DNA of 64,000 nucleotides from Achromobacter pestifer (GCF_013267355.1 NZ_CP053985.1:3100001-3164000), one strand, 5' to 3'. Numbered from the stretch's first letter, positions 52,208 to 61,421 are shown. Program-made: numbers and translations. The notes: generated by a model not told the origin, from the sequence alone.

Positions 52208-54712
52208 CTACTGGCACGTGTAGCTGACTTCACGTATGGGCGCGGGGCGGTCTTCTTCAGGCAAGCTGTAGGACACGGCGCAGCTGTCACTGGCGTTCCG
52301 GCCCCAGGTGATGCGCATCGCTCCCGACTGCTGTGCCCCAGTCACGAAGGCCTGGCCGTCCGCTCCAACGATGCCGATCTCCTGGCCCGTCTCGTCGTCG
52401 ATGCGCGCGCCGAACGGCACCACGCTGTTGTCCTGGCGAGTCAGCGTCATCATCAGGCGAAAGCCCACGACCGTATCGAACCCCGCCTGTATCACCGCGC
52501 CGCGGGTGGGCACCAGGTTCACCGCCGCGTTCTTGACTTCGACGGTGTCGCCCAGATCGGCGGTGCGCATGGCCAGGCGGTTGGAACGGTACGGGCTCAG
52601 GCTCGGCACGATGGCGTAGCCGCTGGCGTTGGTGCTGACGCCGGGATGCGATTCGAAGCGCACATCCTCGGCCGACGGCGCGCGCACCAGCGCCACGGTT
52701 TCGCCCAGAGGCTGGCCGAGCGTCACGCCGCCGGCATGCGCCACGATGCCGCCTGACAGGCCCGCGCTGATCTGGTTGTAGTTGCGTCCTTGCGACGCGC
52801 CCAGGTCGAAGCGGCCGATCCTGGACAGGTAGCTGGCGTTGCCGGTGCTGCTGACGCCGTTCTGATTTGAGGTAGCGGCGGTCAGGTTGTAGGTAAGCTG
52901 ATCGTCTTCCAGCGCGGATCCGAACACGCTGGCCTGGTGGCTGGTCTGGCCGTTGTTGCCCGTGACCACGGAATACTGGGCGCTGCTGCGCGACGCGCCC
53001 AGCGGGATCGACAGCGACAGCATGACCTGGCGGTCATTCGAGCCATTGCGGCCGGTGTTCATGTTGACGAAGACGTTGTAGCTGACCTGCCTGTAGAAGC
53101 CGGAGTACCCGACCTGTATCAGCCGCTCTTTCTCTTTCGTCTGCCAATAGGTCTGTTGGCGCGCCGACGCGTAGACCGAACCCCAGGAGCCGAGCGACTG
53201 GGCTACATCGAGCCGCAACTCGTTGCGGCGGTTGGGCATCCTGGAACCCTGCTCGAAATCGTCGACGCCGGTCGCTTCCTGGAAGGTCCGATAGCCGCTG
53301 GTGGAGTAGCGATATCCCGCGATGCGGAAGTTGGTACCGGCCTCGTCGAAGGATTTTGCATAAAGAAAGCGCACGGATTGTCCTTGGCTTTTCAGTCGCT
53401 CGGTGGAGGTGCGCGCATGCGACAGGTCCAAGGAAATCGCGCCAAAACTACGCAAGTTCTTGCCGACGCCCACCAGGCCCGATTGGTATATGTCCGCAGC
53501 GGTGACGCCGCCGTACAGCGAGAACTCGCTGCCCAGGCCGCGCGCCACGGTGCCTTGCACGAAGGTGGGTTCGCGCTCGTTCGACCCGTAGGCGTTGCGA
53601 TAGCGTCCGGCGGTGGCGCTGTAGCGCCAGGTGCCTTCGCGCAACAGCGTGGGCACGGAGGCATAGGCCTGCACGTAGCGGTTCTGCCGGCCGTCCGATT
53701 CCGTAATCGTGACTTCCAGATCGCCGCCCGAGGACGTCGGGTACATATCGTCCAGCACGAAGGCGCCGGGCGCGACATAGGTGCTGTAGACGATGTAGCC
53801 GTTTTGCCTGACGGTGACGAGCGCGTTGGTCCGGGCGATGCCGCGTATGGTCGGCGCGTATCCCTGCATGCTGTCCGGCAGCATGGAGTCGTCCGACGAG
53901 ACCTGCACGCCGCGAAACGGCACGCTGTCGAAGAAGTTGCCGGGCGTGTTGCCGTCACCGATCAGCAGCTGGCCATTGATCGAGCGCAAGTCCCGCTGCA
54001 GATTGGTTTCCATCGCTTGCCATTTGCCGCGGCCGTCGGAGCCGCGGTTGTAGTTGGAACTGTGGCGCAAGCGCCAGTCGCCGAAGTTGAAGCCGCCGCG
54101 CAAGCCGGCGAACCCCATGTAGGGCGATTCGGCGCCGCGGTTGGACGAGCCGCCGCCGCCTTGGCGGGACATGTTGAGCTGATAGTCCAGCAGGGCAGCG
54201 GTGATGCCTTTGTCCCAGCGTGCGGGATCGACGGCATCGCGGGCCGTGCGCTTGACCGCGGCCTGCGGAATGCTCAGATGCAGGCGCTGCTTGCCGCCAT
54301 CGAAGTTCACGGTCGCATCCTGCACCAAGACGGCCAGGTCCACGCAGGCGCCGTCCGCGCCCGCTGATTCCGGCAGCGCGGCCATGTTGACGCCCCAGCT
54401 TTCCAGCTGATTGCGCGTCAGGCAGACCGAGGGCTGCTTCTGGCCGTCCTGCACCTCCACGATGATCTTGCTCTTGCCCACGGACTGCTCGTTGACGACC
54501 ACGTCGGCCAGATACTCGCCCGGCAGGACGCTATTGCCGAAGCTGAAGATGGACAGATCCGCCTGCGGCTGGTCACCGCCCGTGCCCAGGAAATCCTGAT
54601 TGAAGACAGCGCCCGCCGGCTCGGCGGCCTGGCCTGAAAAAGAGGCCAAGCCCAGCAACAGCGACGCCAATGCCGTGGATGTCGGCATGCGAACCTGCGA
54701 TACGCCTTTCAT
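52208..54712 (-). CDS. Outer-membrane fimbrial usher (operon 2)
   Basis: This 834-residue usher has a signal peptide ending SGQAAEP, the N-terminal domain with FNQDFLGTGGDQPQADLSIF near residue 38 and VCLTRNQLESWGVN near 97. The barrel/plug region includes FRGVQVSSDDSMLPDSMQGY, and the C-terminal domains include SLSPYRSNRLAMRTADLGD. It overlaps nothing and follows the chaperone gene by 17 bp. It differs clearly from the operon 1 usher, so the two operons are not a recent duplication. Confidence 0.93.
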   Translation of the reverse strand: MKGVSQVRMPTSTALASLLLGLASFSGQAAEPAGAVFNQDFLGTGGDQPQADLSIFSFGNSVLPGEYLADVVVNEQSVGKSKIIVEVQDGQKQPSVCLTRNQLESWGVNMAALPESAGADGACVDLAVLVQDATVNFDGGKQRLHLSIPQAAVKRTARDAVDPARWDKGITAALLDYQLNMSRQGGGGSSNRGAESPYMGFAGLRGGFNFGDWRLRHSSNYNRGSDGRGKWQAMETNLQRDLRSINGQLLIGDGNTPGNFFDSVPFRGVQVSSDDSMLPDSMQGYAPTIRGIARTNALVTVRQNGYIVYSTYVAPGAFVLDDMYPTSSGGDLEVTITESDGRQNRYVQAYASVPTLLREGTWRYSATAGRYRNAYGSNEREPTFVQGTVARGLGSEFSLYGGVTAADIYQSGLVGVGKNLRSFGAISLDLSHARTSTERLKSQGQSVRFLYAKSFDEAGTNFRIAGYRYSTSGYRTFQEATGVDDFEQGSRMPNRRNELRLDVAQSLGSWGSVYASARQQTYWQTKEKERLIQVGYSGFYRQVSYNVFVNMNTGRNGSNDRQVMLSLSIPLGASRSSAQYSVVTGNNGQTSHQASVFGSALEDDQLTYNLTAATSNQNGVSSTGNASYLSRIGRFDLGASQGRNYNQISAGLSGGIVAHAGGVTLGQPLGETVALVRAPSAEDVRFESHPGVSTNASGYAIVPSLSPYRSNRLAMRTADLGDTVEVKNAAVNLVPTRGAVIQAGFDTVVGFRLMMTLTRQDNSVVPFGARIDDETGQEIGIVGADGQAFVTGAQQSGAMRITWGRNASDSCAVSYSLPEEDRPAPIREVSYTCQ

Positions 54713-54729
54713 TCGATCAACTCCGGGCG

Positions 54730-55512
54730 TTAGCGGCCTGCGGCAGGCGCGACGGGCTCGGCCTTGACGTGGACGGGGGCTTGCGCGCTGGGCACACGGA
54801 CTTTTTCCTCGGGGGTCTCGGCGCCGTAGTCATTGATGGTGGTGAACACCACGTCCACGTCCCTGGGCGCGGACAATCCCGACAGCGGGTACTCCAGCAC
54901 GCCGCCGGGCGGCACCATTCCGCCGTTGATCTCCTGCTGGCCGCCGTTGACGTTCAGCGTGGCGAAGGTGACGTGATAGGCGGACGGATTGGCGATCTTC
55001 AGCACCGCGCCCTTGCCGCCGGAGGAGACGGCCCATTGCAATTGCTGGCGCTGTTCACCAGGCTTGCCCGCCAGGCCGGCGGGCCGGTAGAACAGTTTGA
55101 TGCGGGTGCGCACCGCGATCTGCAGCACGTTTTCGTCCTGGCTCTTTTCCGGGATTTCCTTGACGTTGAGCCAGAACACCGATTCGCGGTCTTGCGGCAG
55201 GCTGCCGGACAGGCGCAATATGCGCAGCACGTTTTCCTGGCCAGAATCCAGCCGCGACAGCGGCGGGCTGGCCACGAACGGCGTCTTGGTGTTGCCTTCG
55301 CCGGCATCGATCCAGGCTTGCACGACGTAGGGGGCCGTACCCGTGTTCTTGACGGGGATGGAGGACTCGCGTTCCTTCTCGTTGAAAATGACGCGGGTGC
55401 CGCCGACCATTACGCCGGCGCCGGCCGTGGCGTGCGCCAGCGTGGCCGCAAGGGCGAAGATCATGAAGGGGCGCGCCTTGAGCACGAACCGTTGCGCGAT
55501 GTCTTTCAGCAT
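54730..55512 (-). CDS. Periplasmic fimbrial chaperone (operon 2)
   Basis: This 260-residue PapD-family chaperone has a signal peptide ending ATAGAG near 33, then GGTRVIFNEKERESSIPV, ESVFWLNVKEIPEKS near 108 and NPSAYHVTFATLNVNG near 175. The C-terminus carries an extra tail of about 25 residues rich in Pro, Val and Ala. ATG 55512 is preceded by GAG and begins before the signal peptide. It is the only chaperone gene in operon 2. Confidence 0.92.
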   Translation of the reverse strand: MLKDIAQRFVLKARPFMIFALAATLAHATAGAGVMVGGTRVIFNEKERESSIPVKNTGTAPYVVQAWIDAGEGNTKTPFVASPPLSRLDSGQENVLRILRLSGSLPQDRESVFWLNVKEIPEKSQDENVLQIAVRTRIKLFYRPAGLAGKPGEQRQQLQWAVSSGGKGAVLKIANPSAYHVTFATLNVNGGQQEINGGMVPPGGVLEYPLSGLSAPRDVDVVFTTINDYGAETPEEKVRVPSAQAPVHVKAEPVAPAAGR

Positions 55513-55569
55513 GGGGATCTCGATGTTTTGCTCGCAAGCCATCCGGGGGCGATGGCGGCGATTCAGGTT

Positions 55570-55634
55570 GCGGTTCCGTGGGAACCGCCCGCTGCGTGGA
55601 GGCTTGCGGCCAGCCCCGCTTGCGTGGGGCTGGC
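55570..55634 (-). terminator. Two hairpins between pilin and chaperone genes of operon 2 (attenuator candidate)
   Basis: In transcript direction the first hairpin is GCCAGCCCC/GGGGCTGGC (9-bp stem, eight-base loop, 55609-55634). The second is GCGGTTCC/GGAACCGC (8-bp stem, three-base loop, 55570-55588). They start 18 bp after the pilin stop. Such structures in fimbrial operons can raise pilin output relative to the assembly genes. Confidence 0.6.
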
Positions 55635-55651
55635 GGTCTGGCAAAGCGGCG

Positions 55652-56188
55652 TCAGTTGTAGTTCACCGTGAACTGCGCGGTGGCGTTGGCCGGGCCGGGG
55701 GTGACGGAGGCGCCGGTCGAAACGTAGGCGGCTTCGAACTTCAGGTTGTTGGTGCCGAGGCCGAGAAAGTATTTCGGCGAAGCCGAGCCCAGGGCGATCT
55801 TCGAGTGCAAGACATCGCGAATTTCGACTGCTACGCCGGTGGCGTTGGCGGTCAGTCCGCCCGAATTCGCGATGGCCAGCACGTCGGTGCTGACGCTGTC
55901 CGGCGTGCCGCTGAACGTCACGCTCGCGCCCTTGGCCGATGCGCTGCAATCGGTCAGTTGGATTTCGAACTGCGCGGGAGTCGAATGCTTGCCCGCGGCG
56001 CCGTCCATGCTGGCGCGCGACACTTTGCCGAGCGGCACGACCAGATTGGTCGCACTGGGGGAGACGGAGCACGGCGCATCAACGATTTCGCCGTTGAATT
56101 GAATACGCCCGTCTTCGGCCAGGGCGGCTTGGGAAACCGCGGCGGCCGTGGCGAGCAGGGCAAACTTGGCAAGGGTGTTCTTGTTCAT
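55652..56188 (-). CDS. Major fimbrial subunit (operon 2)
   Basis: This 178-residue pilin has a signal peptide ending QAALAEDG. IQFNGEIVDAPCSVSP opens the mature domain and QLTDCSASAKG holds the partner cysteine. It ends AQFTVNYN with the penultimate tyrosine. It heads operon 2 (pilin, chaperone, usher, adhesin, winged-helix regulator). Its layout is closer to enteric type 1 pilins than that of the operon 1 pilin. Confidence 0.92.
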   Translation of the reverse strand: MNKNTLAKFALLATAAAVSQAALAEDGRIQFNGEIVDAPCSVSPSATNLVVPLGKVSRASMDGAAGKHSTPAQFEIQLTDCSASAKGASVTFSGTPDSVSTDVLAIANSGGLTANATGVAVEIRDVLHSKIALGSASPKYFLGLGTNNLKFEAAYVSTGASVTPGPANATAQFTVNYN

Positions 56189-56711
56189 GGAAGTAAATAT
56201 CCTGATAGTCGATTAATAATCAAAACGCCGCCTGTGGATTATTTAAAACAGATGGCGGCCGACTTTCGAAATGCTATCGATGGATTTTTAGGAATTAACT
56301 TCCGCTTGGTCCGGTTATTATCAAAATTCAATTCGAATATTGATAAAAAGGTGCAGAAAAATAATCAATTCTTCTGCTCATCCGAACTCCGAATCCTGCA
56401 TTTCGTCGGCAGTTGAAAGTTAAAAGAATCAGGGTTTCTGAAATGTAGGAATCCTCTCTTCTTGTTGTATGAAATTTCATATGAAAACGATGATTGGCGA
56501 TTCTTGCCAATGATTGCCAAATTTGTCGCAATAAGGCGACTTAATTGGTATTTTTTGGGCCTTTTTTTCCGTGATTTGAAAGCAACGTTTCGTGGATTTT
56601 GTTGGGCTGCTAGGCCGCGCAATAGGTCGGCGGTATGTCTTCTGCGATAAAATCGCCGCTGCGCAGCGCGTATCGAATCCAGCCACATGCACGACCACCG
56701 ACACTCCTAGA
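56189..56711. other. 523-bp A/T-rich divergent region between fimbrial operon 2 and the sensor-kinase cluster
   Basis: This is by far the most A/T-rich stretch of the window, especially 56195-56600. It must hold the pilin promoter (minus strand) and the kinase-cluster promoter (plus strand). TTTCATATGAAA at 56475-56486 is a perfect 12-bp palindrome of the form expected for a dimeric regulator, and several TTT(C/T)-type half-sites surround it. No phase-variation tract and no convincing gene is present. It may be a silenced or regulator-rich promoter region. Confidence 0.55.
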
Positions 56712-58571
56712 ATGAAGCCGGAAGTTCATGCGAGCGCTATGCAGCGCAGCGGCGTCGTCCGCATCTGGATGGCGGTTGGGGCGGCCGCGATTCTGATAAT
56801 CCTGTGCGCGTTGGGCGCGCCGATGGCCGCCACGTTCCTGCGACAACAGCTTGCGTCCGCAGCGATGCTGTCTTGGGTCTTGAACGGCGTCTTGTTTCTG
56901 GCCGTGCTATGGGCCGGGTTGGTACTGAAACGCGCCGCGAAAAAAAACCAGGATCCGCTATCGCACTTGAGGCAGGCCGCTCGCCTGATCGCTGCGGCGC
57001 CCGTGGACATGACCATTCGGGAAAAATCACTGCGGCTGGTCGGGTCTAGTGCCGGCATGAAGCGCTTTGCCGACATCCTCATCAGGAATGGATGGGCCAG
57101 GCCCGAGCACATCGACCTGGGGTTTCTGTCCGGCGCCAAGAAGGATCAGATCCCGTTGCCGCCCGAATTTGCCGCCATCGTGCAGGAATTCCAGGCCGCG
57201 GTGGCCAGCGGCGAACCGCGCGCTTATGACTTCGGCCATGAGCTGGTGGGGCTCGCCGGCGTCATGGTGGCAATCCAGGCAAGGGTTTTTCCGTTGCGGG
57301 GCGCAGAAGATCAGGTCATAGGCCTGTTGAACGTGGGCATGTACTTCCTGGGCCATAGCCAGTCGCTGGACGATTCGGCAAGCGCGCGTCACAGGGCAGA
57401 GCGCATCAATGACATGAAGACCCGGTTCCTGGCGGCGGTCAGCCGCGATGTGCGCAATCCCCTGAACGCTACGGCAGGCCTGCTGGAGATGGCATCGGTC
57501 GATGCCGCGATGTCCCGGCAGTCGAAAGAGATGTTGGCGACCGTGCGTTCGTCCACCCAATCCCTGCTCCAGCTGATTCCGTCCATCGTCGATACCCGCA
57601 GAATGGAAACGGGCGATCTGGCATGCGTACGCATGTCCGTTTCGTTGCGCAGGGTTGCGGCCGACGTGGTCGCGCTGTTCGCGCCTAGCGCCTACGAAAA
57701 GGGCATAAGCCTGACGCTGGAGGTGGCTCCCGAGGTCGCCGCCAGCCACTTTACGAACGCTCAGGGATTGAATCAGTTGCTCAACAATTTCCTGTCCAAT
57801 GCCATCCGGTTCACGGAACGCGGCGGGGTCCGGATACATCTGGACGGCGCTCCGGTGGAGGATGGCCGGCAATGGCTCACGCTGTCGGTCATCGATACCG
57901 GCAGCGGCATTGAGCCGCACATACAGCAGAAGCTGTCGGCGTCCCGCTACGAAGCGGGACTGAGCGCCTCGCCCGAAGGCGCCGGGCTGGGCCTGCACTA
58001 TTGTCAGCAGATAGTGCACCGCATAGGCGGAACCATCCACATCTCCAGCGTTGTGGGCGAGGGCACGCATGTCCATGTCCGCGTGCCGCTGGCGCTTGGA
58101 TCCGGCGAGCTGCGCGACTCGCCGCAAGAGGTCGTGTTCGGATTGACGCAGCGGCCCGCCACTGGACTGCGGACGCTCGTTGTCGAAAGCCAGGCCGACA
58201 ACCGCCTGCTGTTGAAAAGCCAATTGGAATTCCTCGGTCATGCTGTGCAGACGGCGGTTGATGGCGCGCAGGGCTTGGCGCTTGCCAAGGGAAGCAGGTT
58301 CGATCTGGTTGTCTGCGATGGCGAGATGACGGACATGGACGGGGCCGGGTTCGCACGGGCGTTGCGTGCGGGTACGGGAGAAAACGCTGCCGTTCCCGTG
58401 CTGGGATACACGGCCGGTGCGCATCCGGAAGATCGCGAGGCGGGCCTGCAGGCCGGCATGAACGAGGTGTTGGTCAAGCCTGCCGGTCTGAAGGCGCTGG
58501 AAGACGCCGTTGCTTCCTGCCTGTCGGCGGCATGCGCCGTAAGCGGACACGCTCGGGACGGGGCGGCATAG
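56712..58571 (+). CDS. Hybrid histidine kinase homologue with Arg in place of the phospho-accepting His
   Basis: This 619-residue protein has two TM helices (about 18-37 and 55-73), a PAS-like region (about 105-215), a HisKA-like domain, an HATPase domain (N363 in LSNAIRFT, D395 in DTGSGI, GAGLGL near 423) and a receiver. The H-box reads AVSRDVRNPLN, with R245 (codon CGC, one transition from CAC) where His is normally found. The receiver keeps D536 in VVCDGEMTDMDG and K589 in VLVKPAG. It cannot autophosphorylate in the usual way; ATP binding and receiver function look intact. ATG 56712 was chosen; ATG 56739 is possible. It overlaps the next kinase gene. Confidence 0.88.
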   Translation: MKPEVHASAMQRSGVVRIWMAVGAAAILIILCALGAPMAATFLRQQLASAAMLSWVLNGVLFLAVLWAGLVLKRAAKKNQDPLSHLRQAARLIAAAPVDMTIREKSLRLVGSSAGMKRFADILIRNGWARPEHIDLGFLSGAKKDQIPLPPEFAAIVQEFQAAVASGEPRAYDFGHELVGLAGVMVAIQARVFPLRGAEDQVIGLLNVGMYFLGHSQSLDDSASARHRAERINDMKTRFLAAVSRDVRNPLNATAGLLEMASVDAAMSRQSKEMLATVRSSTQSLLQLIPSIVDTRRMETGDLACVRMSVSLRRVAADVVALFAPSAYEKGISLTLEVAPEVAASHFTNAQGLNQLLNNFLSNAIRFTERGGVRIHLDGAPVEDGRQWLTLSVIDTGSGIEPHIQQKLSASRYEAGLSASPEGAGLGLHYCQQIVHRIGGTIHISSVVGEGTHVHVRVPLALGSGELRDSPQEVVFGLTQRPATGLRTLVVESQADNRLLLKSQLEFLGHAVQTAVDGAQGLALAKGSRFDLVVCDGEMTDMDGAGFARALRAGTGENAAVPVLGYTAGAHPEDREAGLQAGMNEVLVKPAGLKALEDAVASCLSAACAVSGHARDGAA

Positions 58572-60274
58572 TGGTCCATCGCGAGGCAGACGCCATACTC
58601 ACGCTTTCCGTATTCTTGAACATGGCGCTGGCGGCCGCGCTGGTCGCCATGTTGGTCTGGATCGGGCTGCGCATCCGTGGCGCCAGGTCACCGCGCCGCG
58701 AGATGGCCGGGCTGGCGCGCTTGGCGGATACGTTGCCGGCCGGGATATTCCTCCGGGATCTCGATCTCAATCTGGTGACGCGCAATGATGGACTCAAGGA
58801 GTACGCCGCTGCCTGCCGCAGCGAAGGCTGGAGCCGCCCTCTGCATGTTCCGCTGGAGTCCTTGTCCGCGCCGGACCCCGGCGGCGAACTGCCGCCCAAT
58901 CTGAACGAGGTCATCCGCGACTATCGCCAGGTGCTGGCCAGCGGTGAAACCCTGGTCCGTGAGCATCCCTTCGAGCATGATCCCACGTGCGGGGTGGCCG
59001 CGTGGGCCGCGCCTTTGCGCGGGACGGACGGCGCCGTCATCGGTTTGGTTGGGGGCAGCGCGCGTTTTCGCGGATTCCCCGACATGCTGCGGGACGTGTC
59101 CGAAACCCGGTTGAACATGGAAAGGGCCAACCTGATGAAATCGACGTATCTTGCGTTCATCAGCCATGAGCTCCGAACGCCCTTGAACGCGATCATCGGC
59201 ATGCTCGAACTGATGTTGTCGCGCGGTGGACTCTCCGACGAGACCCACGAGAGGCTGGCCGTGTCGCGCCAGTCAGCCCAATCGCTGCTGTCCCTGATCA
59301 GCGGCCTGATCGACATCTCCAAGCTGGAGACCGGCCACTTCCAGCTGCGGCGGCAAAACGTCGACCTGCGCGCGCTGGCGGCCGACACGCTTGCGCCGTT
59401 CCAGGCTGCCGCCCAGGCAAAAGGGCTGCAGCTGTCGTTGGACATCGCCAGCGACCTGGCGGAGCGCCATTTTTCGGATCCAATCCGCCTCAAGCAATTG
59501 CTGGACAAATTGCTGTCCAACGCGGTCCGCTTTACTGACCATGGCCGCATCGATGTCACGCTAAGCGCCGGGCGCGCCACGGAAGAGGTGCAGTGGATCA
59601 CGCTGTGCGTCGCGGACACCGGCCCCGGGATCGCCGAGGAGGTTCAGGCCAGGCTGGCTGCGCCTCACTTTGAACCCACGCTGCGGGAACCAGGTGCCGG
59701 CATCGGGTTGGGGCTGTCCATATGTAGCGAACTTGCGCGGCTGATGGGAGGTTCCATGGAAATAGCCAGCGCCGCCGGCCAAGGCGCCAGGATATCGCTG
59801 CAGTTGCCCCTGGCGCTGCCGCCGTCGGAACATGCCGCGGTGGCGGCGGCTCCAGCGCCAACGGCGGCCGACGCTGGCGGCCTGCGCATCCTCGTCATCG
59901 ACGACCATGAGGCCAACCGGCTATTGCTGAAACATCAACTGCGGATGTTGAAACATTCCGCGCAATTCGCGCAGAACGGCGCGGCTGGCCTGGCGTTGGC
60001 GGAACGGCTCGAGTTCGATCTGATCATTTGCGACTGCGTCATGCCCGTCATGGACGGCGCCGCATTCACGGCGGCCTTGAGATCCGGCGGCGGCCTCAAT
60101 GCAACAACGCCGGTGCTGGGCTATACCGCGAGCGAACTTGAACTCGATCTGGCTTCCGGCGCGCGCGCCAGCATGAACGCCGTGCTGATCAAGCCTGTGG
60201 ATCTGCAGACGCTGCAATCCTTTATTCTCGCGCACGGCAGGCGGCCGCCGGCTGGCGGGGCTACGATCCACTGA
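58532..60274 (+). CDS. Hybrid histidine kinase (HisKA-HATPase-REC)
   Basis: This 580-residue kinase has one clear TM helix (about 22-47), a PAS-like region (60-180), a canonical H-box FISHELRTPLNAI with H212, HATPase with LLSNAVRFT near 335, DTGPGI and GIGLGL, and a receiver with D-D near the start of ILVIDDHEAN, the Asp in IICDCVMPVMDG and Lys in VLIKPVD. There is no HPt domain. It is a relative of the preceding protein and overlaps it by 40 bp with this ATG, or by 1 bp with GTG 58571, which is an alternative start. The two may form heterodimers; the downstream free HPt could relay the phosphate. Confidence 0.9.
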   Translation: MRRKRTRSGRGGIVVHREADAILTLSVFLNMALAAALVAMLVWIGLRIRGARSPRREMAGLARLADTLPAGIFLRDLDLNLVTRNDGLKEYAAACRSEGWSRPLHVPLESLSAPDPGGELPPNLNEVIRDYRQVLASGETLVREHPFEHDPTCGVAAWAAPLRGTDGAVIGLVGGSARFRGFPDMLRDVSETRLNMERANLMKSTYLAFISHELRTPLNAIIGMLELMLSRGGLSDETHERLAVSRQSAQSLLSLISGLIDISKLETGHFQLRRQNVDLRALAADTLAPFQAAAQAKGLQLSLDIASDLAERHFSDPIRLKQLLDKLLSNAVRFTDHGRIDVTLSAGRATEEVQWITLCVADTGPGIAEEVQARLAAPHFEPTLREPGAGIGLGLSICSELARLMGGSMEIASAAGQGARISLQLPLALPPSEHAAVAAAPAPTAADAGGLRILVIDDHEANRLLLKHQLRMLKHSAQFAQNGAAGLALAERLEFDLIICDCVMPVMDGAAFTAALRSGGGLNATTPVLGYTASELELDLASGARASMNAVLIKPVDLQTLQSFILAHGRRPPAGGATIH

Positions 60275-60287
60275 AGGGGGGACGACC

Positions 60288-60917
60288 ATGTCAACGGTCT
60301 TGATTGTTGATGATCATCCAGCGTTTCGTCTGGTCTTGCGAACGCAGATTGCACTATTGCCCAGCGCCAGCCGGATCCTCGAGGCGGATAATGGGGTCGA
60401 CACGCTGGCGCTGGCCAAGAGCGAGCGTCCGGATTTGATCGTGCTTGATCTGGATATGCCCAAAATGGGCGGCCTCGAGGCCATTTCCAGAATCCTCGCC
60501 GTCAATCCGGACTTACGGATACTGGTGGTGTCGGCGCATGACCCTTCGGTCTTTGCGCCGCGGGTGGCCGAACTCGGCGCCTGCGGCTACGCCAGCAAGC
60601 GTCTGGAAATCAAGGAACTGGTCCGCTGCATCGAATCCGTGCTGGCGGGCTATAGCGTGTTCCCGAATTCTGCCAAGACGGCCAGCCTCGCGGATGTGGT
60701 GGACGCCTATCAGAAGAAGCTCGACCTGCTTTCGAACAAGGAAATGGTCGTTACCCAGATGCTGGCCCAAGGGTTGAGCAACAAGGAAATCGGCGACGCG
60801 TTGTTCATCAGCAATAAAACTGTCAGTACGCACAAGACCAGGATAATGAACAAATTGCAGATCGGCTCGCTGGTTGAATTGGTCGATTTCGCCAGAAAAT
60901 CGAAAATAGCGATGTGA
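60288..60917 (+). CDS. BvgA-like NarL/LuxR response regulator
   Basis: This 209-residue regulator has a receiver with D54 in IVLDLDMPKMGG and a LuxR-type helix-turn-helix with LLSNKEMVVTQMLAQGLSNKE and ALFISNKTVSTHKTRIMNKL. The segments NGVDTL, FAPRVAELGACGYASK, LAGYSVFPNS, LSNKTVST-like HTH and SLVELVDFA follow BvgA of Bordetella closely in order and spacing, and D54 is the same position. GGGGGGAC lies before the start. It sits 13 bp after the kinase gene and probably controls the fimbrial operons across the A/T-rich region. Confidence 0.9.
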   Translation: MSTVLIVDDHPAFRLVLRTQIALLPSASRILEADNGVDTLALAKSERPDLIVLDLDMPKMGGLEAISRILAVNPDLRILVVSAHDPSVFAPRVAELGACGYASKRLEIKELVRCIESVLAGYSVFPNSAKTASLADVVDAYQKKLDLLSNKEMVVTQMLAQGLSNKEIGDALFISNKTVSTHKTRIMNKLQIGSLVELVDFARKSKIAM

Positions 60918-60942
60918 AAAACTTGATACGGCGTATCCCCGC

Positions 60943-61341
60943 GTGAAGAACCCAGCGGCTCCGGCCCTTTATCCCGTGCAGGAAGCCTCGCAGGCGCAGG
61001 CAGTGGCGGCGTTGCGTGGCGAGTTGCTTGCCAAGGTCGGCAACGACCTGGATATCGCCGCGGAGCTTGCTCTCAGCCTGCACCTCAACCACAGGGAGGA
61101 CGTTAGCGCGTTGTTGCTGGCGATCAAGCAGGAGCGGTGGACGGAGGTCAGGCGATATGCGCACAGAATCCTGAATACCGCGCAATTGCTGGGCTGTGGC
61201 GCTTTGGTCGGACTTTGCGTGCAGGTTGAAGAGATGCTTGCCAGAGAGGCCGGCCAGACGCGAGCGGAGCTGTTGGCCGATTATGTGCAGGTAGTCGAAA
61301 ACTTGAGCGTAGTCCTGGAGCGCGTGAACCGCACATTCTGA
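60943..61341 (+). CDS. Stand-alone HPt (histidine phosphotransfer) domain protein
   Basis: This 132-residue, mostly helical protein has RRYAHRILNTAQLLGC with H74 in the HPt H-box arrangement (AH-K/R-x-x-G/N-x-x). Flanking helices and length fit a four-helix HPt bundle. The start is a GTG at 60943 without a good ribosome site; GTG 60976 is an alternative. It lies 25 bp after the BvgA-like gene. In BvgS the HPt is the C-terminal domain of the kinase, so this looks like the missing module of the two hybrid kinases, encoded separately. Confidence 0.75.
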   Translation: MKNPAAPALYPVQEASQAQAVAALRGELLAKVGNDLDIAAELALSLHLNHREDVSALLLAIKQERWTEVRRYAHRILNTAQLLGCGALVGLCVQVEEMLAREAGQTRAELLADYVQVVENLSVVLERVNRTF

Positions 61342-61421
61342 ATCGTCCTACATTTTTCGTTCCCAAAGCGCCTTAGAGTGATGGAATCCGAATTTCGTCC
61401 CCAGCCAACCAGGAATGAAGT

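Noticed and set aside
52937..54367. Long plus-strand open frame opposite the operon 2 usher
   Set aside because: The usher on the other strand has clear family motifs; this frame has none and a composition typical of antisense frames.
56475..56486. TTTCATATGAAA as a definite BvgA binding site
   Set aside because: It resembles two facing heptads, but the overlap and single occurrence are not enough; kept only as a palindrome in an A/T-rich promoter region.
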